Source: Mesorhizobium sp. M8A.F.Ca.ET.218.01.1.1 (GTDB taxonomy: Bacteria; Pseudomonadota; Alphaproteobacteria; Rhizobiales; Rhizobiaceae). From it: a stretch of 64,000 nucleotides of DNA. Below the pieces are notes generated by a model that was given only the letters and a program-made list of their open reading frames with translations, was not told the origin of the DNA and did no database searches. Of this stretch, positions 25,405 through 34,421 are shown piece after piece. Position 1 is the first letter of the stretch. Each line of letters starts with the position of its first letter. The translations under genes were made by a program, and so were the position numbers. The DNA is taken from assembly GCF_004791165.1 (NCBI RefSeq), contig NZ_SRUZ01000006.1, positions 124,001 to 188,000 of the forward strand, written 5' to 3'.

Positions 25405-26025
25405 ATGCCCTCCGCAGCCCTCTTCGATCTTCTTCCGGACTTCGGCGCGCGCGCGCAACGCGCCAGCCAGCCCCAGCCCGCCGCCGAGCACATGCCCGAG
25501 GCGGCGGCACCGCCGGCCGATATCGGCACGCTGATCGCCGAGGCGGTTGCCCAGGCGGAGGCGGCGCTCGGCGAACGGCTTGCCGCGACCCATCAAGCAG
25601 CGCTGGAAGCGGAACGCCAGGCAAATGCCGAGGAAGCGAGGGCGTTTCTCGACAGCTTCGGTGGCGATGTCGGTAAGGCGGTTTCGTCGCGGCTCGACGC
25701 CATGGAGGCGCGCGTGACGGATCTTGTCGGCGCCACGGTCGCCCGCGTCATCGGCGGCGTTGTCAGCGACGATCTGCGCAAGCGCTCGCTTGAAGCGCTC
25801 GCCGGCGCGATCCGCGAAGCCGTTCGCGATGGCGAAGCCGTGCGCATCGCCGTCCGCGGGCCACTCTCGCTGTTCGAAACGCTGAAGGCATCGCTTGGGC
25901 CGCGCGCCGAAAATCTCGACTTCATCGAGGCGCCCGGCTTCGACCTGACGGTCACCATCGACGAGGCCGTGTTCGAGACGCGCATGGCCGAATGGTCGGC
26001 AACCCTTTCCGAGGTCCTGTCATGA
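25405..26025 (+). CDS. fliH: Flagellar export ATPase regulator FliH (diverged)
   Basis: A 206-aa protein with an Ala/Pro-rich N-terminus, a long central coiled coil (IAEAVAQAEAALGERLAATH onward, about 45-95) and a C-terminal domain (RKRSLEALAGAIREAVRDGE; ENLDFIEAPGFDLTVTIDEA) arranged like FliH/YscL/V-ATPase E subunits. FliH binds FliI and FliN. Sequence similarity to classical FliH is low, so the call rests on architecture and on its place right after fliF. It overlaps motB by 4 nt. Confidence 0.78.
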   Translation: MPSAALFDLLPDFGARAQRASQPQPAAEHMPEAAAPPADIGTLIAEAVAQAEAALGERLAATHQAALEAERQANAEEARAFLDSFGGDVGKAVSSRLDAMEARVTDLVGATVARVIGGVVSDDLRKRSLEALAGAIREAVRDGEAVRIAVRGPLSLFETLKASLGPRAENLDFIEAPGFDLTVTIDEAVFETRMAEWSATLSEVLS

Positions 26026-27446
26026 GCGTCGCCGATGCCGATCACGGCAGGCACGAGATCATCATCGTGCGGCGCGGGCATGACGACCACGACGAAGGTC
26101 ATCATGGCGGCGTCTGGAAGATCGCCTTCGCCGACTTCATGACCGCGATGATGTGCTTCTTCCTGGTCATGTGGCTGATCAATGCCGCCAACGAGCAGAC
26201 CAAGGCGGCCGTCGCCAGCTACTTCAACCCCGTCAAGCTGGTCGACCGTGAGTCGAGCCGCAAGGGCCTCGAGGATCTCGGCAACGGACCGCGCGCGGTC
26301 GGGCTGACGGCCGACGACCCGCAGGAAGCGACAACCAAGGCCGGACAGGACGGCATCGGCGCAGCGGGCTCATCCAACCGTAAGCAGAACAAGCAGGAGG
26401 CGCAGCAGTCGCAACAGTCCGACGAGCATCTCTTCGCCGACCCCTATGCGGTGCTGTCAGAGATCGCCACTGATACCGGCGTCATGCAGAATGTCAGCCA
26501 GAAGGGCGATGGCGGCGCGCAGAATTCCGGCCCGGCGACCGGCGCCTCGGGCGGCGCGTCCTACCGCGATCCCTTCGAGCCTGACTTCTGGTCGCAGCAG
26601 GTTGCCGCGCCCGGCGCCGAGGCGAGTGCCCAGCGCCCCAGGGTCGAGGGCGACCCGCTCAAGCCCGGCGACAAGGCTGCCGAGACGCAGATCGCCAAGG
26701 TCAAGGCCGTGCAGCCGGCACCGCCGGTCCAGGACGCACCGCTGGAACCCCTGGCCGGGGATGCCAAGGATGCCGCCGCGGCAATGGCCAAGGCCGGCGA
26801 TGTGAAAGCCGGGGATGCCAAGGTCGGGGATGCCAAGGCCGGGGATGCCAAGGCCGGGGATGCCAAGGCGGGCAACGCCAAGGCTGGAGACAGCAAGGCC
26901 GCGGATACGGCCAAGGCGGGCACGGCCGTCGCGAAGCAGGAGGCCGCAAAGCCCGAGGCGGCGGACAGGGCTCCGACCGCCGCCGCGGTGAAGGCGGCTG
27001 CCGACGTCAAGCAGCAGCTCGCCGATGCCTTCAAGCCCGGCGACAAGCTGCATGACGGTGTCTCGGTCGAAGCCACTGACAAGGGTGTCGTCATCTCCAT
27101 CACCGATCAGCTCGACTTCGGCATGTTCGAGGTCGGATCGGCGGTGCCGAGCCGTGAACTGGTGCTGGCGATGGAAAAGATCGGCCGCATCGTCAACAGC
27201 CAGAAGGGCACCATCAGCATCAACGGCCACACCGATGCGCGCCCTTTCCGCAGCGACAGCTACGACAATTGGCGGCTGTCGACGGCGCGCGCGCATTCGG
27301 CCTATTACATGCTCGTGCGTGGTGGCGTCGATGAACGCCGTATCACCGAGGTTGCCGGTTTCGCGGATCGCCAGCCCAAGGATCCGGCGGACCCGATGTC
27401 GGCGGCCAACCGCCGCATCGAGATCCTGATGGCGACCGGCGGATGA
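26022..27446 (+). CDS. motB: Flagellar stator protein MotB
   Basis: The stator subunit that carries the channel aspartate and anchors to peptidoglycan. It is 474 aa from ATG 26022, long for MotB. The single membrane helix follows a His-rich N-terminus, and the proton-binding residue is Asp38 in FADFMTAMM. The C-terminal OmpA-like domain is clear (SINGHTDARPFRSDSYDNWR; AANRRIEILMATGG). Between them is a long linker with about seven five-residue repeats of GDAKA type (near residues 259-295). The start overlaps the fliH stop. Confidence 0.95.
   Translation: MSVADADHGRHEIIIVRRGHDDHDEGHHGGVWKIAFADFMTAMMCFFLVMWLINAANEQTKAAVASYFNPVKLVDRESSRKGLEDLGNGPRAVGLTADDPQEATTKAGQDGIGAAGSSNRKQNKQEAQQSQQSDEHLFADPYAVLSEIATDTGVMQNVSQKGDGGAQNSGPATGASGGASYRDPFEPDFWSQQVAAPGAEASAQRPRVEGDPLKPGDKAAETQIAKVKAVQPAPPVQDAPLEPLAGDAKDAAAAMAKAGDVKAGDAKVGDAKAGDAKAGDAKAGNAKAGDSKAADTAKAGTAVAKQEAAKPEAADRAPTAAAVKAAADVKQQLADAFKPGDKLHDGVSVEATDKGVVISITDQLDFGMFEVGSAVPSRELVLAMEKIGRIVNSQKGTISINGHTDARPFRSDSYDNWRLSTARAHSAYYMLVRGGVDERRITEVAGFADRQPKDPADPMSAANRRIEILMATGG
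26795..26900 (+). repeat. 15-bp in-frame tandem repeats in motB
   Basis: About seven units of a 15-bp motif, GATGCCAAGGCCGGG with point changes, encode a DAKAG pentapeptide array in the periplasmic linker of MotB. The copies in the middle are nearly identical, so the number is likely to change by slippage or recombination without breaking the frame. Confidence 0.85.
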
Positions 27447-28813
27447 AGCGGGCGGCGCTGACCAGCCGCCTGACAGGCCTGTTGCTGCTGGCCGCGGCAT
27501 GTCCGTCGGCGGGCCTCGCCCAGGATACGCTGCAGCCCTATCAGCTGGTGCGCTCGTTGCAGCTCGTCCAGGACCGTATCGCGGCCGGCGATCATGCCGC
27601 GATGCCGATGCAGGCCAAATTGCTCGAGATGACCGATGCCCGGTTGCGCGCCGCGGATGCCGAGGATTTCAAGGACCCCAAGAATTTTCGCGCGCTGCTG
27701 GTCTACGGCATGAGCGGCGGCAATCCGGTGACCGTCGAGGCGGCCGTATCGCGCGCCGCCTCCGATCCGCGGAACCTTGCCATCGCCAAAGGCGTGATCG
27801 GCTATCTGAACGGCCGGCCCGGCGAGGCGATCGAAGCCTTGAGGCCGATCGACCCGATGACCCAGCCAAGCGATCTCGGCGCGTTCCTCGCTTTGGTCAA
27901 AGGGTCACTGCTCGCCACGGACCAGCCGGCCGCCGCGCTGATGCTGCTCGATGAGGCCAAGCTGCTCAGCCCCGGCACTCTGGTCGAGGAAGCGGCTTTG
28001 CGGCGCTCGGTCGGCATTGCGGTGACGCAAGGCGACGCGGCACGGTTCGCGCTTGCCTCGACCCAATATGTCGAGCGCTATCTCTATTCGCCTTACGCCA
28101 GCCAGTTCGCCGACTCCTTCGTCTCCGGCGTCATCGCACTGCACATGTCGATCAGCCAGGACAAGCTTGCCGACATCACCTCGATGATGGATCCCGAGCG
28201 CGAGAAGGTGATCTATCTGCGCATCGCCCGCCGCGCCGCGATCGACGGCATGAGCGACTTATCGGCCTTCGCCTCGGCACGGGCCGAACAGGGTCGCGAC
28301 GGCAACACCAATCAGGGCGATCCGCGCGCCCTGCTCTATTCCAGCCTGTCCACGGTGACCTCCGATACCATCGAGGACGTGCGCGCCAAACTGGGCAAGA
28401 TCGACCGCGGCAAATTGTCGGACAGCGACCGCGCCTTGCTCGACGCGGCCCAGGCCATCGCCGGCGAAGTGGTGGCGCCGCCTGCCTCACTTGCGGCCGC
28501 AAACCCGGCGCCCGCACCAGTGGTGCCGGCACCCGAACCGGAGGCTGCGGCGGTGCCGACCACTGATGCCGCCGGATTGCCCCCCGTCGAGGGCGCCGTC
28601 TCCGAACGGCCGGCCGTGGCGCCATCCCTGGCCGCCGCGCCTGCTGCGCCGAACGCATCCGCGCCGGCAACCGACGCGGCAACCGCCCTGCCGGCATCGG
28701 CGCCGGCGACTTCGGCCAGCGCCGACACGACAGACCCGACCGACGCCGCCATGACAAAAACCCGTCGACAGCTCGACCTGATCGACCAGATGCTTGGAGC
28801 CGCCCCAAAATGA
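27443..28813 (+). CDS. motC: Motility protein MotC (periplasmic)
   Basis: A rhizobial periplasmic motility protein thought to interact with MotB; 456 aa. It has an N-terminal signal peptide (LTGLLLLAAACPSAGLAQDT), a helical repeat-like body (residues 30-330), and a Pro/Ala-rich C-terminal stretch (about 345-430) before a final helix (TKTRRQLDLIDQMLG). It overlaps motB by 4 nt and the fliK/motD gene by 4 nt. Confidence 0.88.
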   Translation: MKRAALTSRLTGLLLLAAACPSAGLAQDTLQPYQLVRSLQLVQDRIAAGDHAAMPMQAKLLEMTDARLRAADAEDFKDPKNFRALLVYGMSGGNPVTVEAAVSRAASDPRNLAIAKGVIGYLNGRPGEAIEALRPIDPMTQPSDLGAFLALVKGSLLATDQPAAALMLLDEAKLLSPGTLVEEAALRRSVGIAVTQGDAARFALASTQYVERYLYSPYASQFADSFVSGVIALHMSISQDKLADITSMMDPEREKVIYLRIARRAAIDGMSDLSAFASARAEQGRDGNTNQGDPRALLYSSLSTVTSDTIEDVRAKLGKIDRGKLSDSDRALLDAAQAIAGEVVAPPASLAAANPAPAPVVPAPEPEAAAVPTTDAAGLPPVEGAVSERPAVAPSLAAAPAAPNASAPATDAATALPASAPATSASADTTDPTDAAMTKTRRQLDLIDQMLGAAPK

Positions 28814-30189
28814 CCCCCAGCCTCGGCCCGGCCCTGCCAGGATTTACCGCCGCGCGCACGGCCGAGCAGCAGGCCGCGCCTGGAAAGAAGGACGACACCG
28901 GTTTCGGCAAGATGGTGCACGGCGGCGCGAGCCCTGCCAATTCGGAAAAGCAGCCACCGGCCGAGGCCGGCTCTCGCGATCCGCGCTGGAGCAGGCTTGC
29001 GGCAGACCTTGCGGCGAAGACTGGCGAGGATGAGCCGATGCCCGCAGGCAAGGCAAGGACCACGCCGAGTGGATCATCTGCCGCGAAATCCATGAAGGAC
29101 GGCAAGGACACCGGGACGGACAAGGATGCCGATGCCGACGCGTCGGCCATCGAACCGGGTGCAGCCGCGCTCGACGAGCATCTGCCGCTGCTGATGGCGT
29201 TTCATGACCTGCGCCATTTCTCGACATCAGCCAAGTCGGCCGACTCGAGCGCGAGCGAAACAGGACAGGACGCGGCTGTCGTTGGACAGCTTCCCACGAA
29301 GGCCTATCGGCAGAAATCCGCCGCCCCGAGTGACGGTCTCGACCCCATGTCCAAGCCTGAGCGGGTGTCGCTCGTCGACGGGCCGTTGACCAAACTCGAC
29401 GGTCAGCTCGTCCGCGATGCCGCCGGCGCGCCAAGACACGACAATACGATCGAGGCCGGCCCCCTGCCCGAGACATCCGCGGAGGTGCCGGGCGTCGAGA
29501 CGAAGCAGGCGGCGCCGCAGCTTAAATCCATCGCCGACCTTCAGTCTTCATTGCGGTCCGAACCAGGAAAACAGCAGTCGGCGGCGGCACGCATCGACGT
29601 CGTTTCCGAGCGCAGCTTCCCCGCGCCGCCGCAGGCCCCGATGAGCCAGGCGGCCCTCAACGTGATCGGCGCCATTTCAGCCGACGGCGGCCCGAACCAG
29701 GCGCTCGCCACGGCGTCCGCGACCGCTCAGCTGACGGGCTCTGTTGCCGTTCCGACACATGTCTTGAAGATCGAACTTCACCCGGCCGAACTGGGCATGG
29801 TCACGGCCCATCTTCGGCTCTCCGGAGAACAACTGTCGATTGAGTTGAAGCCCGAAACACACGATGCCTATCGCCGGCTTTCCAGCGACAGCGAAGCGAT
29901 CGTCAAGTCGCTGCGCGGGCTCGGTTTCGAGGTTGACAAGGTGACCATCTTGCAACCATCGATTGCAGTCACCTCCACAATCCGGACGGATACAACCGCC
30001 TCCGTGAGCGCGGCACCCGGCCGCGATCCATCATCCTTCCAGCCCGGAAACTCCGGCGGCGGCAATAATGGGGCCGGTGGCCAGCAGTCGGGTCAGCATT
30101 CCGCAAGGGGTAGCCATGATGATGCGCAAACACACGGCCGCGTCGCTTCGCCTTCTCGCGAGCGCGCTGGCGGCGATATATTTATCTAG
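28810..30189 (+). CDS. fliK: Hook-length control protein FliK (MotD)
   Basis: The secreted molecular ruler of the hook, called MotD in older Sinorhizobium work; 459 aa. The N-terminal 270 residues are low-complexity, charged and without a fold I recognise. The C-terminal Flg_hook domain is recognisable (LKIELHPAELGMVTAHLRLS; ETHDAYRRLSSDSEAIVKSL; GFEVDKVTI). The tail is Gly/Ser/Gln-rich. Its last 74 bp overlap the start of the transglycosylase gene in another frame. Confidence 0.85.
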   Translation: MTPSLGPALPGFTAARTAEQQAAPGKKDDTGFGKMVHGGASPANSEKQPPAEAGSRDPRWSRLAADLAAKTGEDEPMPAGKARTTPSGSSAAKSMKDGKDTGTDKDADADASAIEPGAAALDEHLPLLMAFHDLRHFSTSAKSADSSASETGQDAAVVGQLPTKAYRQKSAAPSDGLDPMSKPERVSLVDGPLTKLDGQLVRDAAGAPRHDNTIEAGPLPETSAEVPGVETKQAAPQLKSIADLQSSLRSEPGKQQSAAARIDVVSERSFPAPPQAPMSQAALNVIGAISADGGPNQALATASATAQLTGSVAVPTHVLKIELHPAELGMVTAHLRLSGEQLSIELKPETHDAYRRLSSDSEAIVKSLRGLGFEVDKVTILQPSIAVTSTIRTDTTASVSAAPGRDPSSFQPGNSGGGNNGAGGQQSGQHSARGSHDDAQTHGRVASPSRERAGGDIFI

Positions 30190-30706
30190 CCTCGCGAGCA
30201 GCGCCGGCGCCGCCACCAATCCCTGCGAACCCGAGATCCTGCGTGCCGCCGACCGCTATGGCGTGCCCGCCGGCATCCTCTATGCCGTCGGGTTGACGGA
30301 AACCGGCAACAAGGGCAGTCTTCAGCCCAACGCATTGAATATAGAAGGAAAAGCAGTCTTTCCGAGAAGCCGAACCGAAGCGCTTGCCGCCTTCGCCAAC
30401 GCCCAGCGCGAGGGCAAGACGCTGATCGATCTCGGCTGCATGCAGATCAACCATCACTACCACGCCTCGCATTTCCGCAGCGTCGAGGACATGCTCGACC
30501 CACGCCAGAACGTCGACTACGCGGCGCGCTTCCTGGCCAGCCTCCATGCCCGCCACGAGACCTGGTCGATGGCCGTCGCCCGCTATCATGCCGGTCCCGA
30601 CAACGACCCGGCGCAGAAGGTCTATGTCTGCAGGGTGATCGCCAACATGGTTGCCACCGGCTTTGGCAAATGGACCACGAACGCGCGCACCTTCTGCAAC
30701 CCGTAA
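30116..30706 (+). CDS. Lytic transglycosylase (SLT domain), flagellar locus
   Basis: A periplasmic peptidoglycan-cleaving enzyme of 196 aa with a signal peptide (LRLLASALAAIYLSSLASSA, then GAATN). The SLT catalytic Glu is in GLTETGNKG, and LIDLGCMQINHHYH and YAARFLASLHARHETWSMAV complete the fold. I chose ATG 30116 because AAGGGG lies just upstream; two more in-frame ATGs follow immediately. FlgJ in this window lacks a muramidase domain, so this enzyme may open the wall for the rod. Confidence 0.88.
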   Translation: MMMRKHTAASLRLLASALAAIYLSSLASSAGAATNPCEPEILRAADRYGVPAGILYAVGLTETGNKGSLQPNALNIEGKAVFPRSRTEALAAFANAQREGKTLIDLGCMQINHHYHASHFRSVEDMLDPRQNVDYAARFLASLHARHETWSMAVARYHAGPDNDPAQKVYVCRVIANMVATGFGKWTTNARTFCNP

Positions 30707-30929
30707 GCGCATTTTCTGCTTCTAATACATCAATCCCCGACTGCGGAGCGGTTCGGCACGACTTGGTCAAGACTTGCACCCGCAAGCATATCTGGCTGCA
30801 CGCTAATGCAACCGATCCGATTCCAGACTCCCAAGAAACTAGTTATAAGAAATGACGGTTGTTCAGGATTCCCGGCAGCGGATACGCCTTTCCCCACGGG
30901 GCAAATGTGCTGATTCGGAGGCGGGGCCG
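30707..30929 (+). promoter_or_regulatory. Upstream region of rem
   Basis: A 223-bp gap before rem. It is AT-rich around 30715-30855 and is expected to contain the VisN/VisR-dependent rem promoter. An in-frame ATG at 30852 exists, but it has no ribosome-binding site and the extension has no homology to Rem as I recall it. Confidence 0.45.
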
Positions 30930-31598
30930 ATGATCGTTATCGTTGACGAGCGAGAGCTCGTGACAGAGGGCTACAATTCACTTTTCGACCGCGAGGGGAT
31001 CGCCTGCGCCGGTTTCGCACCGGGCGAATTCGGCGAGTGGGTCAACTCGGCCGCCGACACCGATCTGCGCTCGGTCCGGGCCTTCCTGATCGGCGACTGC
31101 CGTGACGGCGCGATCTCGCCGCGCCAGATCCGCGACCGCACCGGGGCTCCGGTCATTGCGCTCAGCGAGCAGCATTCGCTGGAAAACACGCTGCGGTTGT
31201 TCGAGAGCGGCGTCGACGACGTCATCCGCAAGCCGGTGCACATCCGTGAAATCCTGGCCCGCATCACCGCCATCCGCCGACGCGCCAGCGAAGACGTCGC
31301 CTATACCGAGATCGGCGCCATGCGCATCTTCATGGACGGCCGCGATCCCGAGATCGACGGCCAGCCTTTGCCCTTGCCGCGCCGCGAGCGCCGTATCCTG
31401 GAATATCTGGCGAGCAACCGCGGCCGCCGCGTCACCAAGACCCAGGTGTTCAACGCCATCTACGGCATCTTCGACGAAGAGGTCGAGGAGAACGTGGTGG
31501 AGAGCCACATCAGCAAGTTGCGCAAGAAACTGCGCGAGAAGCTGGGCACCGACCCTATCGATTCCAAGCGCTTCCTCGGCTACCGGCTCGTGTTCTGA
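30930..31598 (+). CDS. rem: Flagellar class II regulator Rem (OmpR-like orphan response regulator)
   Basis: In Sinorhizobium, Rem is the intermediate activator that VisNR switches on and that drives structural flagellar genes. This protein is 222 aa from ATG 30930 (GGAGG upstream), the length I recall for Rem. The N-terminal receiver-like domain begins MIVIVDERELVTEGYNSLF, but the phosphoacceptor region reads FLIGDCRDGA, so it is probably not a standard phosphorylation site. The C-terminal winged helix is clear (LPRRERRILEYLASNRGRRV; VVESHISKLRKKLREKLG). Confidence 0.92.
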   Translation: MIVIVDERELVTEGYNSLFDREGIACAGFAPGEFGEWVNSAADTDLRSVRAFLIGDCRDGAISPRQIRDRTGAPVIALSEQHSLENTLRLFESGVDDVIRKPVHIREILARITAIRRRASEDVAYTEIGAMRIFMDGRDPEIDGQPLPLPRRERRILEYLASNRGRRVTKTQVFNAIYGIFDEEVEENVVESHISKLRKKLREKLGTDPIDSKRFLGYRLVF

Positions 31599-31677
31599 TG
31601 CGGCGCCGCGCCAGCCTCGCGCAAGACAGGACGCGTAGCCTCGAAGCCAGTGGCATGGATATTGCGGAGACATCTCG

Positions 31678-32937
31678 ATGAGCCTCTACGGAATGATGCG
31701 GACCGGCGTTTCCGGCATGAACGCACAGGCAAACCGCCTGTCGACGACAGCCGACAACATCGCCAACTCCGACACCACCGGCTACAAGCGGTCCTCGGCC
31801 GAATTTTCGACGCTGATCATGCCGTCGACCGGCGGCGCCTATAATTCCGGCGGCGTCACCACGACGATCCGCCAGGCGGTCAGCGATCCGGGCGTGCTTC
31901 AATACACGACATCGGTTTCCGACCTTGCCGTCAGCGGCGATGGCTTCTTCGTCGTCCAGGATCCCAGCGGCACGCCTTTCCTGACCCGCGCCGGCGCCTT
32001 CGTGCCCGACGCACAGGGCCGGCTGGTCAATGCCGCCGGCTTCCAGCTGATGGCCTACAGCTACGCCAACGGCACGCCGGCAGCGACGGTGAACGGCTTC
32101 GAAGGTCTCGAGCCGGTCGTCATCTCCGACCAGGGACTGACCGCGACACCGAGCACCGAGGGTAATTTCAGCGGCAATCTGCCGGCGGGCGCGACACCGG
32201 TCGCTGCCGCCAACCTGCCCAGCGCCAACGCCGCCACCGCACAGTACACTCAGAAAACGTCGATGGTCGCCTATGACAATCTCGGCAACAAGAAGCTGCT
32301 TGACGTCTATTTCACCAACACCGGCACCGGCACCTGGGAGGTAGCAGTCTTCGATCAGTCGAAGGCAACGCCCGGAACCGGTTTTCCCTACGCCGTCGGC
32401 GGCGCGCTCGGCTCAGCCAACCTGACCTTCGATACCACGACGGGCAAGCTGACCGGCACACCCACAGGCATTTCATTCACCGTGCCGGGTGGCGCCAGCC
32501 TCAATCTCGACTTGTCGAAGCTGACCCAGCTCGGGACCGGATTCACCGTTTCCGATGCCCAGGTCAACGGCAATGCGCCGAGCACCATCGACAAGATCCA
32601 GATCAGCAAGGATGGCACCATCTACGCTCAGTACAAGGATGGCACCTCCAAGCCGCTCTACAAGATTCCGCTGGCCGACGTGCAGAGCCCCGACCAGCTC
32701 AAGGCGCTGCCTGGCAACGTCTACGCGCAAGGCACTGAGTCCGGCGCGGTCCGTGTCGGCTTTGCCAATGAAGGCAAGGCCGGCTCGATCATCTCCGGCG
32801 CGCTCGAGAATTCCAACGTCGATATCGCCGAGGAATTGACCGACATGATCGCGGCCCAGCGCAGCTACACCGCCAATTCGAAAGTCTTCCAGACCGGTTC
32901 CGATCTGATGGACGTCCTTGTCAACCTGAAGAGATAA
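31678..32937 (+). CDS. flgE: Flagellar hook protein FlgE
   Basis: The hook subunit, 419 aa. N-terminal signature: GMMRTGVSGMNAQANRLSTT then ADNIANSDTTGYKR. C-terminal: GALENSNVDIAEELTDMIAA then QRSYTANSKVFQTGSDLMDV. The middle contains the FlgE D2 domain. GGAGA lies upstream of the ATG. First gene of the flgE-K-L-flaF-flbT-flgD-fliQ run after rem. Confidence 0.96.
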   Translation: MSLYGMMRTGVSGMNAQANRLSTTADNIANSDTTGYKRSSAEFSTLIMPSTGGAYNSGGVTTTIRQAVSDPGVLQYTTSVSDLAVSGDGFFVVQDPSGTPFLTRAGAFVPDAQGRLVNAAGFQLMAYSYANGTPAATVNGFEGLEPVVISDQGLTATPSTEGNFSGNLPAGATPVAAANLPSANAATAQYTQKTSMVAYDNLGNKKLLDVYFTNTGTGTWEVAVFDQSKATPGTGFPYAVGGALGSANLTFDTTTGKLTGTPTGISFTVPGGASLNLDLSKLTQLGTGFTVSDAQVNGNAPSTIDKIQISKDGTIYAQYKDGTSKPLYKIPLADVQSPDQLKALPGNVYAQGTESGAVRVGFANEGKAGSIISGALENSNVDIAEELTDMIAAQRSYTANSKVFQTGSDLMDVLVNLKR

Positions 32938-32963
32938 CCGGGCTCCGCCCGTGAAAGACCAGC

Positions 32964-34418
32964 ATGTCGCTTTCCACCGCACTGAGCATCGCCCAATCGG
33001 CGCTTCTGGCCACCTCGCGGCAGACAAGCGTCGTCACGCGCAATGTGGCAGACGCAGACAATCCGAACTATTCGCGCCGCATCGCGCTCGTCACCAGCAC
33101 GAGCCCCGGCGCACGTTCGGTTGATGTCCAGCGTGCAGCCAACGACCTGCTGTTTCGCCAGAACCTCGGCGCCCTGTCCGCCTACGCCGGCCAGAGCGCG
33201 CTTTACAGCGGCATGGATCAGCTCGACGTTTCAGTGAATGGCGTAGACAACGCCTCCTCACCTTCGACTGCGATCGGCAACCTGCAGCAGGCGCTGCAAC
33301 TATACGCGACCTCGCCGTCCAACCAGAATCTTGGCGCGAGCGTCATCGACGCGGCCAAACAGGTCGTGCGGTCCCTGAATGAAGGCTCCAAGGCCATTCA
33401 GGACTTTCGTACCCAAACCGACGGCCAGATCGATATCGCCGTCAAAGATCTCAACTCGCTGCTCAACCAGTTCCAGGATGCCAACACGGCGGTCATGTCC
33501 GGAACCCGTTCCGGCACCGACGTTTCCGATGCGCTAGACCAACGCGACGCATTGTTGAAGAAGATCGCCAATTACATTCCGGTATCGACCTTCACGCGTG
33601 GCGACAATGACATGGTCATCACCACGGGTGACGGCACGACATTGTTCGAGACGATCCCACGCACCGTCAGCTTCGCCCCATCTTCGGGCTATGCCGCGGG
33701 TGCGGCCGGCAACACCGTCTATATCGACAACGTACCGGTCTCGGCGGGCAGCGGCGGCAACACCACCGCCAGCGGCACGATTGCCGGCCTGCTGCAATTG
33801 CGTGACGGCGTCGCCTCGACAATGCAGGGCCAGCTCGACGAAACCGCGCGCGGCCTGATCACCGCCTTTGCCGAAACCGCACCGTCCATGCCCAACGCGG
33901 CCGGCCTGTTCACCTGGCCGGGCGCACCGGCGGTGCCAGCCGCAGGCACGCTCGTCGATGGCCTTGCTGGAACGATCAAGATCAATGCCGCGATGGACCC
34001 CAGCGCCGGCGGCAACCCGACATTGCTGCGCGATGGGGGCGCCAACGGCGCCGCCTACGTCGCCAACACCACTGGCGGAGCTTCATACTCCAATCTTCTG
34101 GTCGCCTATGGCGACCAGCTCGACAAGCCGATGACGTTCGATCCCTCGGCCGGGATTTCGGCAACCTCCAGCGTTGCCGACTACGCCGCCAATTCGATCG
34201 GCTGGTTGCAGGGCATTCGTCAGCAGGCTTCGACCGCAGCCGACGCCAAGGAAGCCCTGGCACAGCGCAGTGCCGATGCCTTGTCCAACGCAACCGGCGT
34301 CAATGTCGATCAGGAGATGTCGCTGATGCTCGATCTCGAGCACACCTATCAGGCATCCGCCCGGATGATGAAGACCGTCGACGACATGATGACGGCGCTG
34401 TTGAACGCGGTGGGATAA
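32964..34418 (+). CDS. flgK: Hook-filament junction protein FlgK (HAP1)
   Basis: The first junction protein between hook and filament, 484 aa. It has the N-terminal LSTALSIAQSALLATSRQTS then VVTRNVADADNPNYSRR motif and the C-terminal GVNVDQEMSLMLDLEHTYQA then SARMMKTVDDMMTALLNAVG. It is followed 3 bp later by flgL. Confidence 0.94.
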   Translation: MSLSTALSIAQSALLATSRQTSVVTRNVADADNPNYSRRIALVTSTSPGARSVDVQRAANDLLFRQNLGALSAYAGQSALYSGMDQLDVSVNGVDNASSPSTAIGNLQQALQLYATSPSNQNLGASVIDAAKQVVRSLNEGSKAIQDFRTQTDGQIDIAVKDLNSLLNQFQDANTAVMSGTRSGTDVSDALDQRDALLKKIANYIPVSTFTRGDNDMVITTGDGTTLFETIPRTVSFAPSSGYAAGAAGNTVYIDNVPVSAGSGGNTTASGTIAGLLQLRDGVASTMQGQLDETARGLITAFAETAPSMPNAAGLFTWPGAPAVPAAGTLVDGLAGTIKINAAMDPSAGGNPTLLRDGGANGAAYVANTTGGASYSNLLVAYGDQLDKPMTFDPSAGISATSSVADYAANSIGWLQGIRQQASTAADAKEALAQRSADALSNATGVNVDQEMSLMLDLEHTYQASARMMKTVDDMMTALLNAVG

Positions 34419-34421
34419 GCC

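Noticed and set aside
23746..25596. 616-aa open frame on the minus strand opposite fliF
   Set aside because: It is the GC-driven mirror of the fliF frame; the translation is His/Asp/Gly-rich without any domain, and fliF on the other strand is certain.
30852..30929. 26-residue extension of Rem from ATG 30852
   Set aside because: There is no Shine-Dalgarno before it, and GGAGG precedes ATG 30930, which gives the usual Rem start.
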